Shown piece after piece: positions 51,816 through 59,875 of a stretch of 64,000 nt of DNA. This stretch comes from VGBV01 sp963813725. GTDB lineage: Bacteria > Actinomycetota > Thermoleophilia > Solirubrobacterales > 70-9. Each line of letters starts with the position of its first letter. Within the stretch, counting starts at the first letter, position 1. The notes under the pieces were generated by a model that saw nothing but the letters and a program-made list of their open reading frames with translations, was not told the origin of the DNA and searched no databases. The translations under genes were made by a program, and so were the position numbers. The DNA is taken from positions 1 through 64,000 of the forward strand of contig CAWFAI010000007.1 of assembly GCA_963813725.1 (NCBI GenBank). Direction: 5' to 3'.

Positions 51816-53819
51816 ATGAGCTCCCAGGGCCACCGCCTGCCTGAGCGCGATCGTCCCTGGATGATGCGCACCTACGCTGGGCATTCCGACGCCCGCCGCT
51901 CGAACGAGCTCTACCGCAAGAACATGGCCAAGGGCCAAACCGGGCTGTCGGTCGCGTTCGACCTGCCCACACAGACGGGTTACGACCCCGACCACGAGCT
52001 CGCGCGCGGCGAGGTCGGAAAGGTCGGCGTCTCGATCGTCAACAAGGGCGACATGCACACGCTCCTCGACGAGATCCCGCTGGGGGAGATGAACACCTCG
52101 ATGACGATCAACGCCACCGCCGCCTGGCTGCTGGCGCTGTACGTGACCGTGGCCGAGGAGAACGGCGTCGAGCGCTCCGCGCTGGCGGGCACTACCCAGA
52201 ACGACATCATCAAGGAGTTCCTGGCCCGCGGGACCTACGCCTTCCCGCCCGGTCCCTCGATGCGGCTGATCGCCGACACGGTCGCGTTCACCGTCAACGA
52301 GATCCCCAAGTGGAACCCGATCAACGTCTGCTCCTACCACCTGCAGGAGGCCGGGGCGACCCCCGTGCAGGAGGCCGCCTACGCCCTCTCCACCGCGATC
52401 GCCGTTCTCGACGAGGTCAAGGCGCGCGGCCAGGTCGCCGAGTCCGACTTCCACAAGGTCTTCGGCCGCATCTCCTTCTTCGTCAACGCCGGCGTCCGCT
52501 TCATCGAGGAGCACGCCAAGCTGCGCGCGATGACCCGCCTGTGGGAGGAGATCGGCCGCGAGCGCTACGGCGTCACCGAGCCGAAGCTGCTGCGCATGCG
52601 CTACGGCGTCCAGGTGAACTCGCTCGGGCTGACCGAGTCCCAGCCGGAGAACAACGTGCCGCGGATCGTGCTGGAGGCCCTCGCCGTGACGATGGGCCGC
52701 GACGCCCGCGCGCGGGCGATCCAGCTGCCCGCCTGGAACGAGGCCCTGGGCCTCCCCCGCCCCTGGGACCAGCAGTGGAGCCTGCGGATCCAGCAGATCC
52801 TGGCGATGGAGACCGACCTGCTCGACTACCCCGACATCTTCGAGGGCTCCGTGGTGATGGAGGGCCTGACCGACGAGCTCGCCGAGGGCGCCCGCAAGGA
52901 GATGGCGCAGGTCGCCGAACAGGGCGGCGCCGTCGAGGCGGTCCCGTACATGAAGGCCCAGCTGGTCGAGTCCAACCGCGAGCGGCTGGCGAAGATCGAG
53001 CGGGGCGAGATCACCGTCGTCGGGCAGAACAAGTTCCAGGCGTCCGAGGACTCGCCGCTGACGACCGGCGAGGACGGCGGCATCCTCACGCCGGACCGGC
53101 AGGTGGAGCGCGAGCGCATCGAGGCCCTGGAGGGCTGGCGAGGCGAGCGCGACCAGGCGGCGGTGGACGCCGCCCTGAAGGACCTCGACGCCGCCGCCCG
53201 CGACGAGTCGGCCAACGTGATGCCGGCGACCATCGCCGCTGCCAAGGCCGGCGCCACCACCGGCGAGTGGGCGGGAACCCTGCGCGAGGCCTTCGGGGAC
53301 TACCGCGGCCCGACCGGCGTCACCGGCACACCGCAGGGCAGCGCAAACGGCGAGCTGCTGGACGCCGCGCGGGCGAGCGTGACCGAGGCGTCAGAGGCGA
53401 TCGGGCACCCGATCCGGATCCTCGTCGCCAAGCCCGGCCTGGACGGCCACTCCAACGGCGCCGAGCAGATCGCGGTCCGCGCCCGCGACGTGGGCATGGA
53501 GGTCGTCTACCAGGGCATCCGCCTGACGCCCGAGGAGATCGCCTCCTCGGCGATCCAGGAGGACGTCGACGTGGTCGGCCTCTCGATCCTCTCCGGGTCG
53601 CACCTGGAGCTGGTCCCGCGGGTCGTCGAGCTGCTGCGCCAGCAGGACTCCGACATCCCGGTGATCGTCGGCGGAATCATCCCCCCGGCGCACGTGAGCA
53701 CCCTCCGCGACGCCGGCGTCGAGCGCGTCTACACCCCGAAGGACTTCGAGCTCAACCGGATCATGGCCGAGATCGCTGACCTCGTCGCCGACCGAGCCCG
53801 AGTGGCAGCAAAGAGTTGA
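51816..53819 (+). CDS. meaA: Ethylmalonyl-CoA mutase (B12-dependent)
   Basis: The protein has 667 residues. It joins a TIM-barrel mutase domain (KGQTGLSVAFDLPTQTGYDPDH, MNTSMTINATAAWLLALY, TQNDIIKEFLARGTYAFPP) to a C-terminal B12 domain with the lower-ligand motif LDGHSNG at about 541-547. This single-chain form fits ethylmalonyl-CoA mutase and some methylmalonyl-CoA mutase large subunits. Placement near ccr favours ethylmalonyl-CoA to methylsuccinyl-CoA. ATG 51816 fits the family N-terminus better than upstream starts. The epimerase start overlaps the stop (TTGA). Confidence 0.88.
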   Translation: MSSQGHRLPERDRPWMMRTYAGHSDARRSNELYRKNMAKGQTGLSVAFDLPTQTGYDPDHELARGEVGKVGVSIVNKGDMHTLLDEIPLGEMNTSMTINATAAWLLALYVTVAEENGVERSALAGTTQNDIIKEFLARGTYAFPPGPSMRLIADTVAFTVNEIPKWNPINVCSYHLQEAGATPVQEAAYALSTAIAVLDEVKARGQVAESDFHKVFGRISFFVNAGVRFIEEHAKLRAMTRLWEEIGRERYGVTEPKLLRMRYGVQVNSLGLTESQPENNVPRIVLEALAVTMGRDARARAIQLPAWNEALGLPRPWDQQWSLRIQQILAMETDLLDYPDIFEGSVVMEGLTDELAEGARKEMAQVAEQGGAVEAVPYMKAQLVESNRERLAKIERGEITVVGQNKFQASEDSPLTTGEDGGILTPDRQVERERIEALEGWRGERDQAAVDAALKDLDAAARDESANVMPATIAAAKAGATTGEWAGTLREAFGDYRGPTGVTGTPQGSANGELLDAARASVTEASEAIGHPIRILVAKPGLDGHSNGAEQIAVRARDVGMEVVYQGIRLTPEEIASSAIQEDVDVVGLSILSGSHLELVPRVVELLRQQDSDIPVIVGGIIPPAHVSTLRDAGVERVYTPKDFELNRIMAEIADLVADRARVAAKS

Positions 53820-54250
53820 CGATCCAACGGATGGACCACGTCGGCGTCGTGGTCGACGACCTCGCGGCCGCGACTGAGTTCTTCGTCCAGCTCGGACTCG
53901 AGCCCCAAGGCGAGACATCGGTCGAGGGCCGGTGGGTGGACCGCGTCGTCGGGCTCGAGGGCGTCCGCGTGGAGACTGCGATGGTGCAGACCCCGGACGG
54001 CCACGGACGGCTCGAGCTGATCAAGTTCCACTCGCCGCCGGCCCAGGGCGACAACCAGGCGCCGGCGAACACACGGGGGATCCGCCATCTCGCGTTCGTC
54101 GTCGAGGACATCGACGCCGTCGTCGCCGGCCTGCGGGCCCGCGGCTCCGAGCTCGTCGGCGAGTTGGAGAACTACGAGGACATCTACCGGCTCTGCTACG
54201 TCCGCGGCCCGGAGGGGATCATCGTCGAGCTGGCGGAGCGGATCGGCTAG
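53816..54250 (+). CDS. VOC family ethylmalonyl/methylmalonyl-CoA epimerase candidate
   Basis: The protein has 144 residues from TTG 53816, which overlaps the mutase stop. Two VOC modules: MDHVGVVVDDLAAATEFFVQLG and IRHLAFVVEDIDAVVAGLRARG. Possible metal residues are the His of DHVGV and RHLAF, Glu in LELIKFH and the final Glu in GIIVELAE. Methylmalonyl-CoA epimerases have this fold, and the same enzyme often serves ethylmalonyl-CoA. Translational coupling with the mutase supports that role. Confidence 0.75.
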   Translation: MTIQRMDHVGVVVDDLAAATEFFVQLGLEPQGETSVEGRWVDRVVGLEGVRVETAMVQTPDGHGRLELIKFHSPPAQGDNQAPANTRGIRHLAFVVEDIDAVVAGLRARGSELVGELENYEDIYRLCYVRGPEGIIVELAERIG

Positions 54251-54356
54251 CGGGACATCCTCCATGCAGGGATGTCGCGCCACGAGTGCGCGCATGATCC
54301 CCCGATTGCCCGCCAGCGTGCGGCCTGCGGGTTTTCGGACGCTAGCCTCAGCGTTG

Positions 54357-54926
54357 ATGAATGAGGAGCTGAACGGCGACCAGGCCGCCTGGCTTCGCTG
54401 CTATCGCTGCTGGGCCCGCGACCTCGAGGTGCAGCTTCACTACGACGCCATCCTCAAGGTGGACCCCGACACCGGCGAGCCCTCGGACCGCCTTGACGAG
54501 GTCTCCGACGCCGTCGTCCAGTGCCTTCGCTGCCTGCACGACCAGCCGCACCTGACGATCCAGGAGGACCGGGTCGTTCCGGTCGAGGACCGCTGGGAGC
54601 GGATGGTGGCGGGCACACCGTGGGTCGCCTCGTGCACGGTCACGATCGACCAGGACCAGGTCGAGACCTGCTCCGGCGAGGGCGCGACCGAGTCGCTCAC
54701 CTACGGCTCGTTCGGCGAGCAGGGGGTGCGCGAGTTCTTCACCCACGTCCGCTTCCACAAGCACGACGAGGAGCGGATCATCGTCCACATGCTGGTCGAG
54801 CTGTACGCGCGCTCGCCCGAGGAGGCGACCGAGGTGCTGGAGGGCGCGTCGCGCGGCACCCTTGAGCTGACCTCTCTGGCCGAGGAGTCACGTCCCCCGG
54901 CCCACGCGCAGGAGGACGCTCACTAG
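54357..54926 (+). CDS. Protein with paired CxxC motifs, unknown function
   Basis: The protein has 189 residues. Two cysteine pairs sit in the N-terminal half, CYRCWARD (about 14-21) and CLRCLHDQ (about 55-62), and could bind zinc. The C-terminal half is helical with HVRFHKHDEERIIVHMLVELYARSPEE. The ATG at 54357 is chosen over upstream in-frame starts, which run through sequence without coding character. It follows the mutase-epimerase pair by about 100 bases. No family was recognised. Confidence 0.55.
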   Translation: MNEELNGDQAAWLRCYRCWARDLEVQLHYDAILKVDPDTGEPSDRLDEVSDAVVQCLRCLHDQPHLTIQEDRVVPVEDRWERMVAGTPWVASCTVTIDQDQVETCSGEGATESLTYGSFGEQGVREFFTHVRFHKHDEERIIVHMLVELYARSPEEATEVLEGASRGTLELTSLAEESRPPAHAQEDAH

Positions 54927-54944
54927 GAGCCGGCGGCGCGGCCG

Positions 54945-55078
54945 CTAGCAGTTCTTGAGCTTGTCGCCCCGGGCGGACGCCCCTGCAGTTGTCGGGCCGC
55001 CCGCCGCCGTTCAGCACGTCGCGGCCCTTGCCGCCCGCGGCCCATTGATCAGGTCCTTCGAGCGTCAGGGTAGCTGGC
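54945..55078 (-). pseudogene. Remnant of an RTX-type protein C-terminus
   Basis: Reading the minus strand gives AAGGKGRDVLNGGG and, after a +1 shift, GDKLKNC followed by a stop, the typical end of calcium-binding repeat proteins of this group. No start or signal region exists, since the upstream gene's stop is directly adjacent. It is probably the tail of a lost paralogue of the gene at 49853. Confidence 0.5.
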
Positions 55079-55079
55079 C

Positions 55080-55320
55080 CTACCGCTGAGGAGCCTCGGG
55101 GTCCTCGCCCCTGGCGCCGGGCTCATGAGCCTCGGGGTTCTCGTCCTTGGCGCCGGGCTCCTTGATCGCGCCGCCGGCCGCCTTGGCCTTGTCCTTGAGG
55201 CTGCCCTTGCTCTTGGCGATGTCCTTGAGCTCGCCCAGGTCTCCCTTGAGCGCCTCCGTGCCGCCGCGCTTATCCACCTGTCTGTTTCGCCTTGTCGGTG
55301 AGCTTCTTGAAATTGACCAT
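55080..55320 (-). pseudogene. Small charged protein, +1 frameshift near its start
   Basis: ATG 55320 with GGAG upstream begins VNFKKLTDKAKQT and then stops. Removing one base near 55275 continues with VDKRGGTEALKGDLGELKDI, AKSKGSLKDKAKAAGGAIKE and an acidic tail of repeated EPGAKDENPEA-like units, in all about 79 residues. It starts 2 bases after the MaoC stop. It resembles small Lys/Asp-rich antitoxin-like or stress proteins of actinobacteria; that link is weak. Confidence 0.5.
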
Positions 55321-55322
55321 CT

Positions 55323-55847
55323 CTATGTCTCCTCTCCCGGGTTCTTCCTCGGCACCAGGACGGATCGCTTGAACTCGGCGACCAGGGTCCCGTCCTGGTT
55401 GTAGGCCCGAGTATGAACCTTGACGACGCCGCGGTCAGGCTTTGAGTTCGACGGCCGCACCTCCAGCACCTCCGACTCCACGAACAGCGTGTCCCCGTGG
55501 AACACGGGCGCCGGGTGGCTGAGCTCGTCGGTGGCCAGGTTGGCGATCGCCTTGCCGGAGACGTCCGAGACGGTCATCCCGAAGATCAGCGAGTAGACGT
55601 ACGGCCCCGCGACCACGTTGCGGCCCTGCTGGGACTCCGCCGCGTAGACGTCGTTCACGTGCAGCGGGTGGTGGTTCATCGTCAGCAGGCAGAAGAGGTG
55701 GTCCTCGGCCTCGGTGACGGTCTTCGCGGGCCAGTGCTTGTAGACGGCGCCGACCTCGAACTCCTCGAGGAAGCGCCCGTACTCGTGCGCGCCCGACGCC
55801 TCACGCTCGGCCTGGCCGGTGCTCAGTTGATGCTTCTCGTCGCTCAC
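55323..55847 (-). CDS. mch: MaoC-like mesaconyl-CoA hydratase
   Basis: The protein has 174 residues in a hotdog-fold hydratase: VTEAEDHLFCLLTMNHHPLHVND carries the catalytic Asp/His-type region, and GRNVVAGPYVYSLIFGMTV and FHGDTLFVESEVLEVRPSNSKPDRG follow. The form matches MaoC-like mesaconyl-C1-CoA hydratases, which interconvert mesaconyl-CoA and beta-methylmalyl-CoA. The substrate call rests on linkage with ccr, ecm and the lyase. Confidence 0.8.
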   Translation of the reverse strand: MSDEKHQLSTGQAEREASGAHEYGRFLEEFEVGAVYKHWPAKTVTEAEDHLFCLLTMNHHPLHVNDVYAAESQQGRNVVAGPYVYSLIFGMTVSDVSGKAIANLATDELSHPAPVFHGDTLFVESEVLEVRPSNSKPDRGVVKVHTRAYNQDGTLVAEFKRSVLVPRKNPGEET

Positions 55848-55901
55848 GGCGGGCGTCAGGCTAGACGACCGGCCGCCCGTTCGCGCCGAGGCGCGGCCCT
55901 G

Positions 55902-56318
55902 TCAGTGCACCTTCCGGGTGCGCGCGCGATCCTCGTGGCGCTCGATCACCTGCGCGATCAGCTTCTGGATGCCGGGGTCGCCGCTGACCTTGATCTGGCC
56001 CGCCTCGTAGGCCTCCCGGTAGTGCCGCGCCTTGCCCTCCTGGGCCAGCTCGTTGAAGTGCGATCTGGGCATCGAGACGCGCACGCGTGCGTCCTCGGCC
56101 TCGCCCTTGGAGATCTCCGGCCCCGGAACCTCGACCCGGAACACCTGCACGTCACCGCGCCCGCGCAACTCCAGGCCGAAGACCAGCTTCAGCTGCGCCA
56201 ACGCCGGCACGTCAGCCTGGAAGCGCTCGATCGCCGTCTCGATCAGCTCCTGCGTTGAGGCCACGGGTGATTGGTACCAGGCGTGCTCGGCGAGCGGGTT
56301 CTGCGAGTTCAAGATCAC
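55902..56318 (-). CDS. SCP2-like sterol/lipid-binding domain protein
   Basis: The protein has 138 residues (GTG start). It shows IETAIERFQADVPALAQLKLVFGLELRG-like beginning, ARVRVSMPRSHFNELAQEG and the typical GQIKVSGDPGIQKLIAQVIE end. SCP2 domains bind hydrophobic ligands such as acyl-CoA or sterols. It sits among acyl-CoA pathway genes. Confidence 0.75.
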   Translation of the reverse strand: MILNSQNPLAEHAWYQSPVASTQELIETAIERFQADVPALAQLKLVFGLELRGRGDVQVFRVEVPGPEISKGEAEDARVRVSMPRSHFNELAQEGKARHYREAYEAGQIKVSGDPGIQKLIAQVIERHEDRARTRKVH

Positions 56319-56323
56319 CGCCA

Positions 56324-56413
56324 GTGGCGAAGAAGTGCAAGAAGGGTCAGAAGCTGAAGAAGGGCAAGTGCGTCAAGAAGACAGAAGAGAGAAGAAGAAG
56401 AAGAGCGCCCTGA
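56324..56413 (+). CDS. Lys/Arg-rich 29-residue frame with CKKGxxLxxGxC motif
   Basis: A GTG-started frame reads AKKCKKGQKLKKGKCVKK followed by arginine-rich residues. This motif is the usual C-terminal tail of many secreted proteins in Solirubrobacterales-like genomes, so the frame is probably the leftover tail of a lost gene. No ribosome site is clear. It lies between two divergently placed starts. Confidence 0.35.
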   Translation: MAKKCKKGQKLKKGKCVKKTEERRRRRAP

Positions 56414-56417
56414 GCCG

Positions 56418-57092
56418 CTACCAGGGGATCGGCTTGCGGTCCCTGTAGAAACCGCCGCTGCCGACGCCCGGGTCCGTCGCCAGCCAGACCGCGGTGTCGG
56501 CGCCCTCCTCCACCGAGCGGGAGGCGCCGCTGCCGCCCATGTCGGTCCGGACCCAGCCCGGGCAGAGGGCGTTGGTGCGAACGGCGGGCTCCTCGGCCGC
56601 CAGGATCCTGGTCAGCGCGTTCAGCCCGCTCTTCGAGATCCGGTAGGCGGGGTAGCCGCCCTGCATGTCGTCGAGCTGGCCGGCGCCGCTGGAGACGTTG
56701 ACGATGCGGCCGTCCTCGGAGTCGCGCAGCAGCGGCAACGCCGCCTTGGTGAGCCGCCAGGCCCCGAACAGGTTCGTCTCGAGCGTCTCCCTGGCCTGCT
56801 CGAGGTCGAGCTCCGCCGCCGTGTCCGAGTAGCTGCCGCCGATCCCAGCGTTGTTGACGAGGACGTCGAGGCGCCCCCGATCGGCCCGAACCCGCTCGAT
56901 GGCCGAGTCCACGCTCGCCTGATCGGTGACGTCGAGCTGGATCGCTGCGACCCTCTCCCCCGTTTCGACGTCGGCTGGGTCGCGCCCGCCGGCGAAGACG
57001 AGCAGCTTGTGCTCGTCGGCGAGCTGCCGCGCGATCTCGGCGCCGATGCCACGGCTCGCGCCGCTGACGAGCGCGACTCGCGGCGTGCTCAA
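56418..57092 (-). CDS. Short-chain dehydrogenase/reductase
   Basis: The protein has 224 residues. It starts at TTG 57092, overlapping the acyl-CoA dehydrogenase stop (TTGA). Motifs: ALVSGASRGIGAEIARQL, VLVNNAGIGG, NVSSGAGQLDDMQGGYPAYRISK (Ser, Tyr, Lys) and LCPGWVRTDMGG. It reduces carbonyls with NAD(P)H; the substrate is unknown. Coupling to the dehydrogenase suggests a role in the same pathway. Confidence 0.85.
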   Translation of the reverse strand: MSTPRVALVSGASRGIGAEIARQLADEHKLLVFAGGRDPADVETGERVAAIQLDVTDQASVDSAIERVRADRGRLDVLVNNAGIGGSYSDTAAELDLEQARETLETNLFGAWRLTKAALPLLRDSEDGRIVNVSSGAGQLDDMQGGYPAYRISKSGLNALTRILAAEEPAVRTNALCPGWVRTDMGGSGASRSVEEGADTAVWLATDPGVGSGGFYRDRKPIPW

Positions 57093-58315
57093 ACCTTGTT
57101 GCGCTCGAGCAGCTTCTTGCCGATGACCATGCGCTGGATCTCGGAGGTGCCCTCGCCGATCAGCAGCAGCGGCGCGTCGCGGTAGAGGCGCTCGATCTCG
57201 TACTCCTTGGAGTAGCCGTAGCCGCCGTGGATCCGGAAGGCGTCCTCGACGCATTCCTTGCCGGTCTCGGAGGCGATCAGCTTCGCCATCCCGGCCTCCA
57301 GGTCTGACCGCTCGCCTGCGTCCTTCATGCGGGCGGCCTTGCGGGTGACCAGGCGCGCGGCCTCGATCTTGGTCGCCATGTCGGCGAGCTTGAACAGGAT
57401 CGCCTGGTGCTGGGCGATCGGCTTGCCGAAGGTCTTGCGCTCCTGGCTGTACTTCAGAGCCAGCTCCAAAGCCCGCTGGGCGATGCCGACGCCGCGGGCG
57501 GCGACGTTGACCCGGCCCACCTCGAGCGCGTCCATCATCTGGCCGAAGCCCTTGCCGACGCCGTCTGCTCCGCCCAGCACGCGCTCGTCCGAGCAGCGGT
57601 AGCCGCTGTAGACGAGCTCGGTGGACTCGACGCCCTTGTAGCCCATCTTCTTGATCTTGGGCGGGATCTCGAGGCCGGCGAATTCGCCCTCGTTCTTGTC
57701 CTTCCAGGGCTCCTTCTCGGTGATGAAGCAGGTCATCCCCTTGTAGGGGGGGTCGGCCTTGGGGTCGGTCTTCATCAGCACGAACACGACGCCGCTGCCG
57801 AGGCCGTTGGTGACCCACATCTTCTGGCCCTCCAGCACCCAGTCGTCGCCGTCGCGCTTGGCCGTGGACTTGATGCCCTGCACGTCGGAGCCGACCTCCG
57901 GCTCCGACAGCGAGAAGGCGGCGCGGATCTCACCGGTCGCCATCTTCGGCAGGAAGTGCTGCTTCTGCTCGTCGGTGCCGAACTTCAGCAGCAGGTAGGA
58001 GCCGATGAAGTGGGTGTTGACCACGCCCGAGATCGAGATCCAGCCCCGCGAGAGCTCCTCGACGATCAGGGCGTAGGTCGCCAGGTCCAGGCCCATGCCG
58101 CCGTACTCCTCGGGGATCGTGACCCCGAACAGGCCGAGCTCCTTCATCTGCTCGACGATGGGCTCGGGGAACTTGTCCTCGTGGTCGTACTCCTCGGCGT
58201 TGGGGAGGATCTCCTTGTCGACGAAGTCGCGGACCATCTCGACGATCGCCTTCTGGTCGTCGGTCAGCTCGTCGAAGCTCGCGGACTGGTTCTCATTGGC
58301 GGCGGCTACGGCCAT
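57089..58315 (-). CDS. Acyl-CoA dehydrogenase, methylsuccinyl-CoA dehydrogenase candidate
   Basis: The protein has 408 residues. Motifs: PEEYGGMGLDLATYALIVEELSRG, AFSLSEPEVGSDVQGIKSTA (FAD/substrate), VGRVNVAARGVGIAQRALE, and RLYRDAPLLLIGEGTSEIQ with the catalytic Glu. It oxidises acyl-CoA with FAD and electron-transfer flavoprotein. Among ethylmalonyl-CoA pathway genes it is the only candidate for (2S)-methylsuccinyl-CoA dehydrogenase, but general short-chain activity cannot be excluded. Confidence 0.82.
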   Translation of the reverse strand: MAVAAANENQSASFDELTDDQKAIVEMVRDFVDKEILPNAEEYDHEDKFPEPIVEQMKELGLFGVTIPEEYGGMGLDLATYALIVEELSRGWISISGVVNTHFIGSYLLLKFGTDEQKQHFLPKMATGEIRAAFSLSEPEVGSDVQGIKSTAKRDGDDWVLEGQKMWVTNGLGSGVVFVLMKTDPKADPPYKGMTCFITEKEPWKDKNEGEFAGLEIPPKIKKMGYKGVESTELVYSGYRCSDERVLGGADGVGKGFGQMMDALEVGRVNVAARGVGIAQRALELALKYSQERKTFGKPIAQHQAILFKLADMATKIEAARLVTRKAARMKDAGERSDLEAGMAKLIASETGKECVEDAFRIHGGYGYSKEYEIERLYRDAPLLLIGEGTSEIQRMVIGKKLLERNKV

Positions 58316-58327
58316 GGCTCGAAAAGC

Positions 58328-58774
58328 CTAGAGCAGCCAGGTGTACTGGTAGCCGCGCCAGGCGGGCTGCTCGCGGTCATAGAAGCGGTGGGCGTCGTCC
58401 CGCTTCTCGCCGCTGTCCAGCTCCAGGTGCGTGGCGCCGCGCTCGCGCGCCCAGCTCTTCGCCGCGTCGAGCAGCCCCTTGCCGACGCCCTGGGAGCGGT
58501 GCTCGGGGCTGACGGCCAGATCCTCGACCCAGCAGCGGACGCCGTAGCGGACGGAGTTGAGCTCGATGTAGGCGCTGCAGAAGCCCAGCAGCTCGCCCCG
58601 GTGCTCGGCCACCAGCAGCGTGCTCTCGGCTGACTCGATCGCCTCGGCGATCGCCTGCCGCGCGCGCTCGGGGTCCCAGGCCGGGGGCAGGGATCCGGGC
58701 TCCGCGAACAGCCACTCATACATGCCGAGCACCCGCTCGACTTCGGCGGACACGGCGGGGCGGATCGTGTGCAC
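58328..58774 (-). CDS. GNAT family N-acetyltransferase
   Basis: The protein has 148 residues from a GTG start. Acetyl-CoA site at CWVEDLAVSPEHRSQGVGKGLLDAAKSWARE (about 80-110), ending with LELDSGEKRDDAHRFYDREQPAWRGYQY. The acceptor substrate is unknown. It lies 12 bases before the acyl-CoA dehydrogenase start on the same strand. Confidence 0.85.
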   Translation of the reverse strand: MHTIRPAVSAEVERVLGMYEWLFAEPGSLPPAWDPERARQAIAEAIESAESTLLVAEHRGELLGFCSAYIELNSVRYGVRCWVEDLAVSPEHRSQGVGKGLLDAAKSWARERGATHLELDSGEKRDDAHRFYDREQPAWRGYQYTWLL

Positions 58775-58809
58775 GCGCTCACCCTACGCGGCTCTATAGC
58801 GTTCGGGGA

Positions 58810-59865
58810 ATGAGAAACCCAAGAGACTTCCTGAAGCCGATGGCGATCGACGCGCCCGAGCCGCTGCGCGAGATCCCCTTCAAGCCGTCCCGGATGATCC
58901 ATTTCTTCGACGCCTCGAACGAGAAGATGGCGGCGAAGGTGCCCGATATGGCCAAGCAGGCCGACATCCTGCTGGGCAACCTCGAGGACGCCGTCACGGT
59001 GGACAACAAGGAGGCCGCGCGCGAGGGCCTGATCAAGGTCGCCAAGTCCACCGACTTCGGAGACACCGCGCTGTGGACGCGGATCAACTCGCTCGAGAGC
59101 CCGTGGGTGCTGGATGACCTGACCCGGCTGGTGCCCGAGATCGGCGACACCCTCGAGGTGATCATGGTCCCCAAGGTCGAGGGGCCCTGGGACATCCACT
59201 ACATGGACCAGCTGCTCGCCCAGCTCGAGGCCAAGGCGAAGCTTGAGCGGCCGATCCTGCTGCACGCGATCCTGGAGACCGCCCAGGGCGTCACCAACCT
59301 GGAGGACATCGCCACCGCGAGCCCCCGAATGCAGGGGATGAGCTTCGGCCCCGCCGATCTCGCGGCCTCGCGGCGGATGAAGACCACGCGCGTCGGCGGA
59401 GGCCACCCCGGTTACCGCTCGATCGAGGACCCCGACGCCGAGGACCCCGACGCAGAGCGCGTCAGCGCCCAGCAGGACCCGTGGCACTACTCGATCGCGC
59501 GCATGGTTGACGCCTGCGCGGGCGCCGGCATCCTGCCCTTCTACGGGCCCTTCGGCGACATCAAGGACACCGAGGGATGCGAGACGCAGTTCCGCGCCGC
59601 CTTCCTGCTCGGCTGCGTCGGGGCGTGGTCGCTGCACCCCGTGCAGATCGAGATCGCCAAGAAGGTGTTCAGCCCGCCGGCGGACGAGGTGCTGTTCGCG
59701 AAGAAGGTGCTGGAGGCGATCCCCGACGGCAAGGGGGTTCACATGATCGACGGCAAGATGCAGGACGACGCCACCTGGAAGCAGTGCAAGGTGATGGTGG
59801 ACCTGGCCGAGATGCTCGCCAGGAAGGACCCCGAGCTGGCCGAGGCCTACGGGATGAAGGGTTGA
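58810..59865 (+). CDS. mcl: Malyl-CoA/beta-methylmalyl-CoA lyase
   Basis: The protein has 351 residues in a CitE/HpcH TIM-barrel fold: LLGNLEDAVTVDNKEAAREGL, TRINSLESPWVLDDL, ILLHAILETAQGVTNLEDIA (catalytic Glu), MSFGPADLAASRRMK and GAWSLHPVQIEIAKKVF. It cleaves beta-methylmalyl-CoA to glyoxylate and propionyl-CoA, and usually condenses acetyl-CoA with glyoxylate to malyl-CoA. Divergent from the GNAT and dehydrogenase genes. Confidence 0.85.
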   Translation: MRNPRDFLKPMAIDAPEPLREIPFKPSRMIHFFDASNEKMAAKVPDMAKQADILLGNLEDAVTVDNKEAAREGLIKVAKSTDFGDTALWTRINSLESPWVLDDLTRLVPEIGDTLEVIMVPKVEGPWDIHYMDQLLAQLEAKAKLERPILLHAILETAQGVTNLEDIATASPRMQGMSFGPADLAASRRMKTTRVGGGHPGYRSIEDPDAEDPDAERVSAQQDPWHYSIARMVDACAGAGILPFYGPFGDIKDTEGCETQFRAAFLLGCVGAWSLHPVQIEIAKKVFSPPADEVLFAKKVLEAIPDGKGVHMIDGKMQDDATWKQCKVMVDLAEMLARKDPELAEAYGMKG

Positions 59866-59875
59866 TCGCGGCAGC

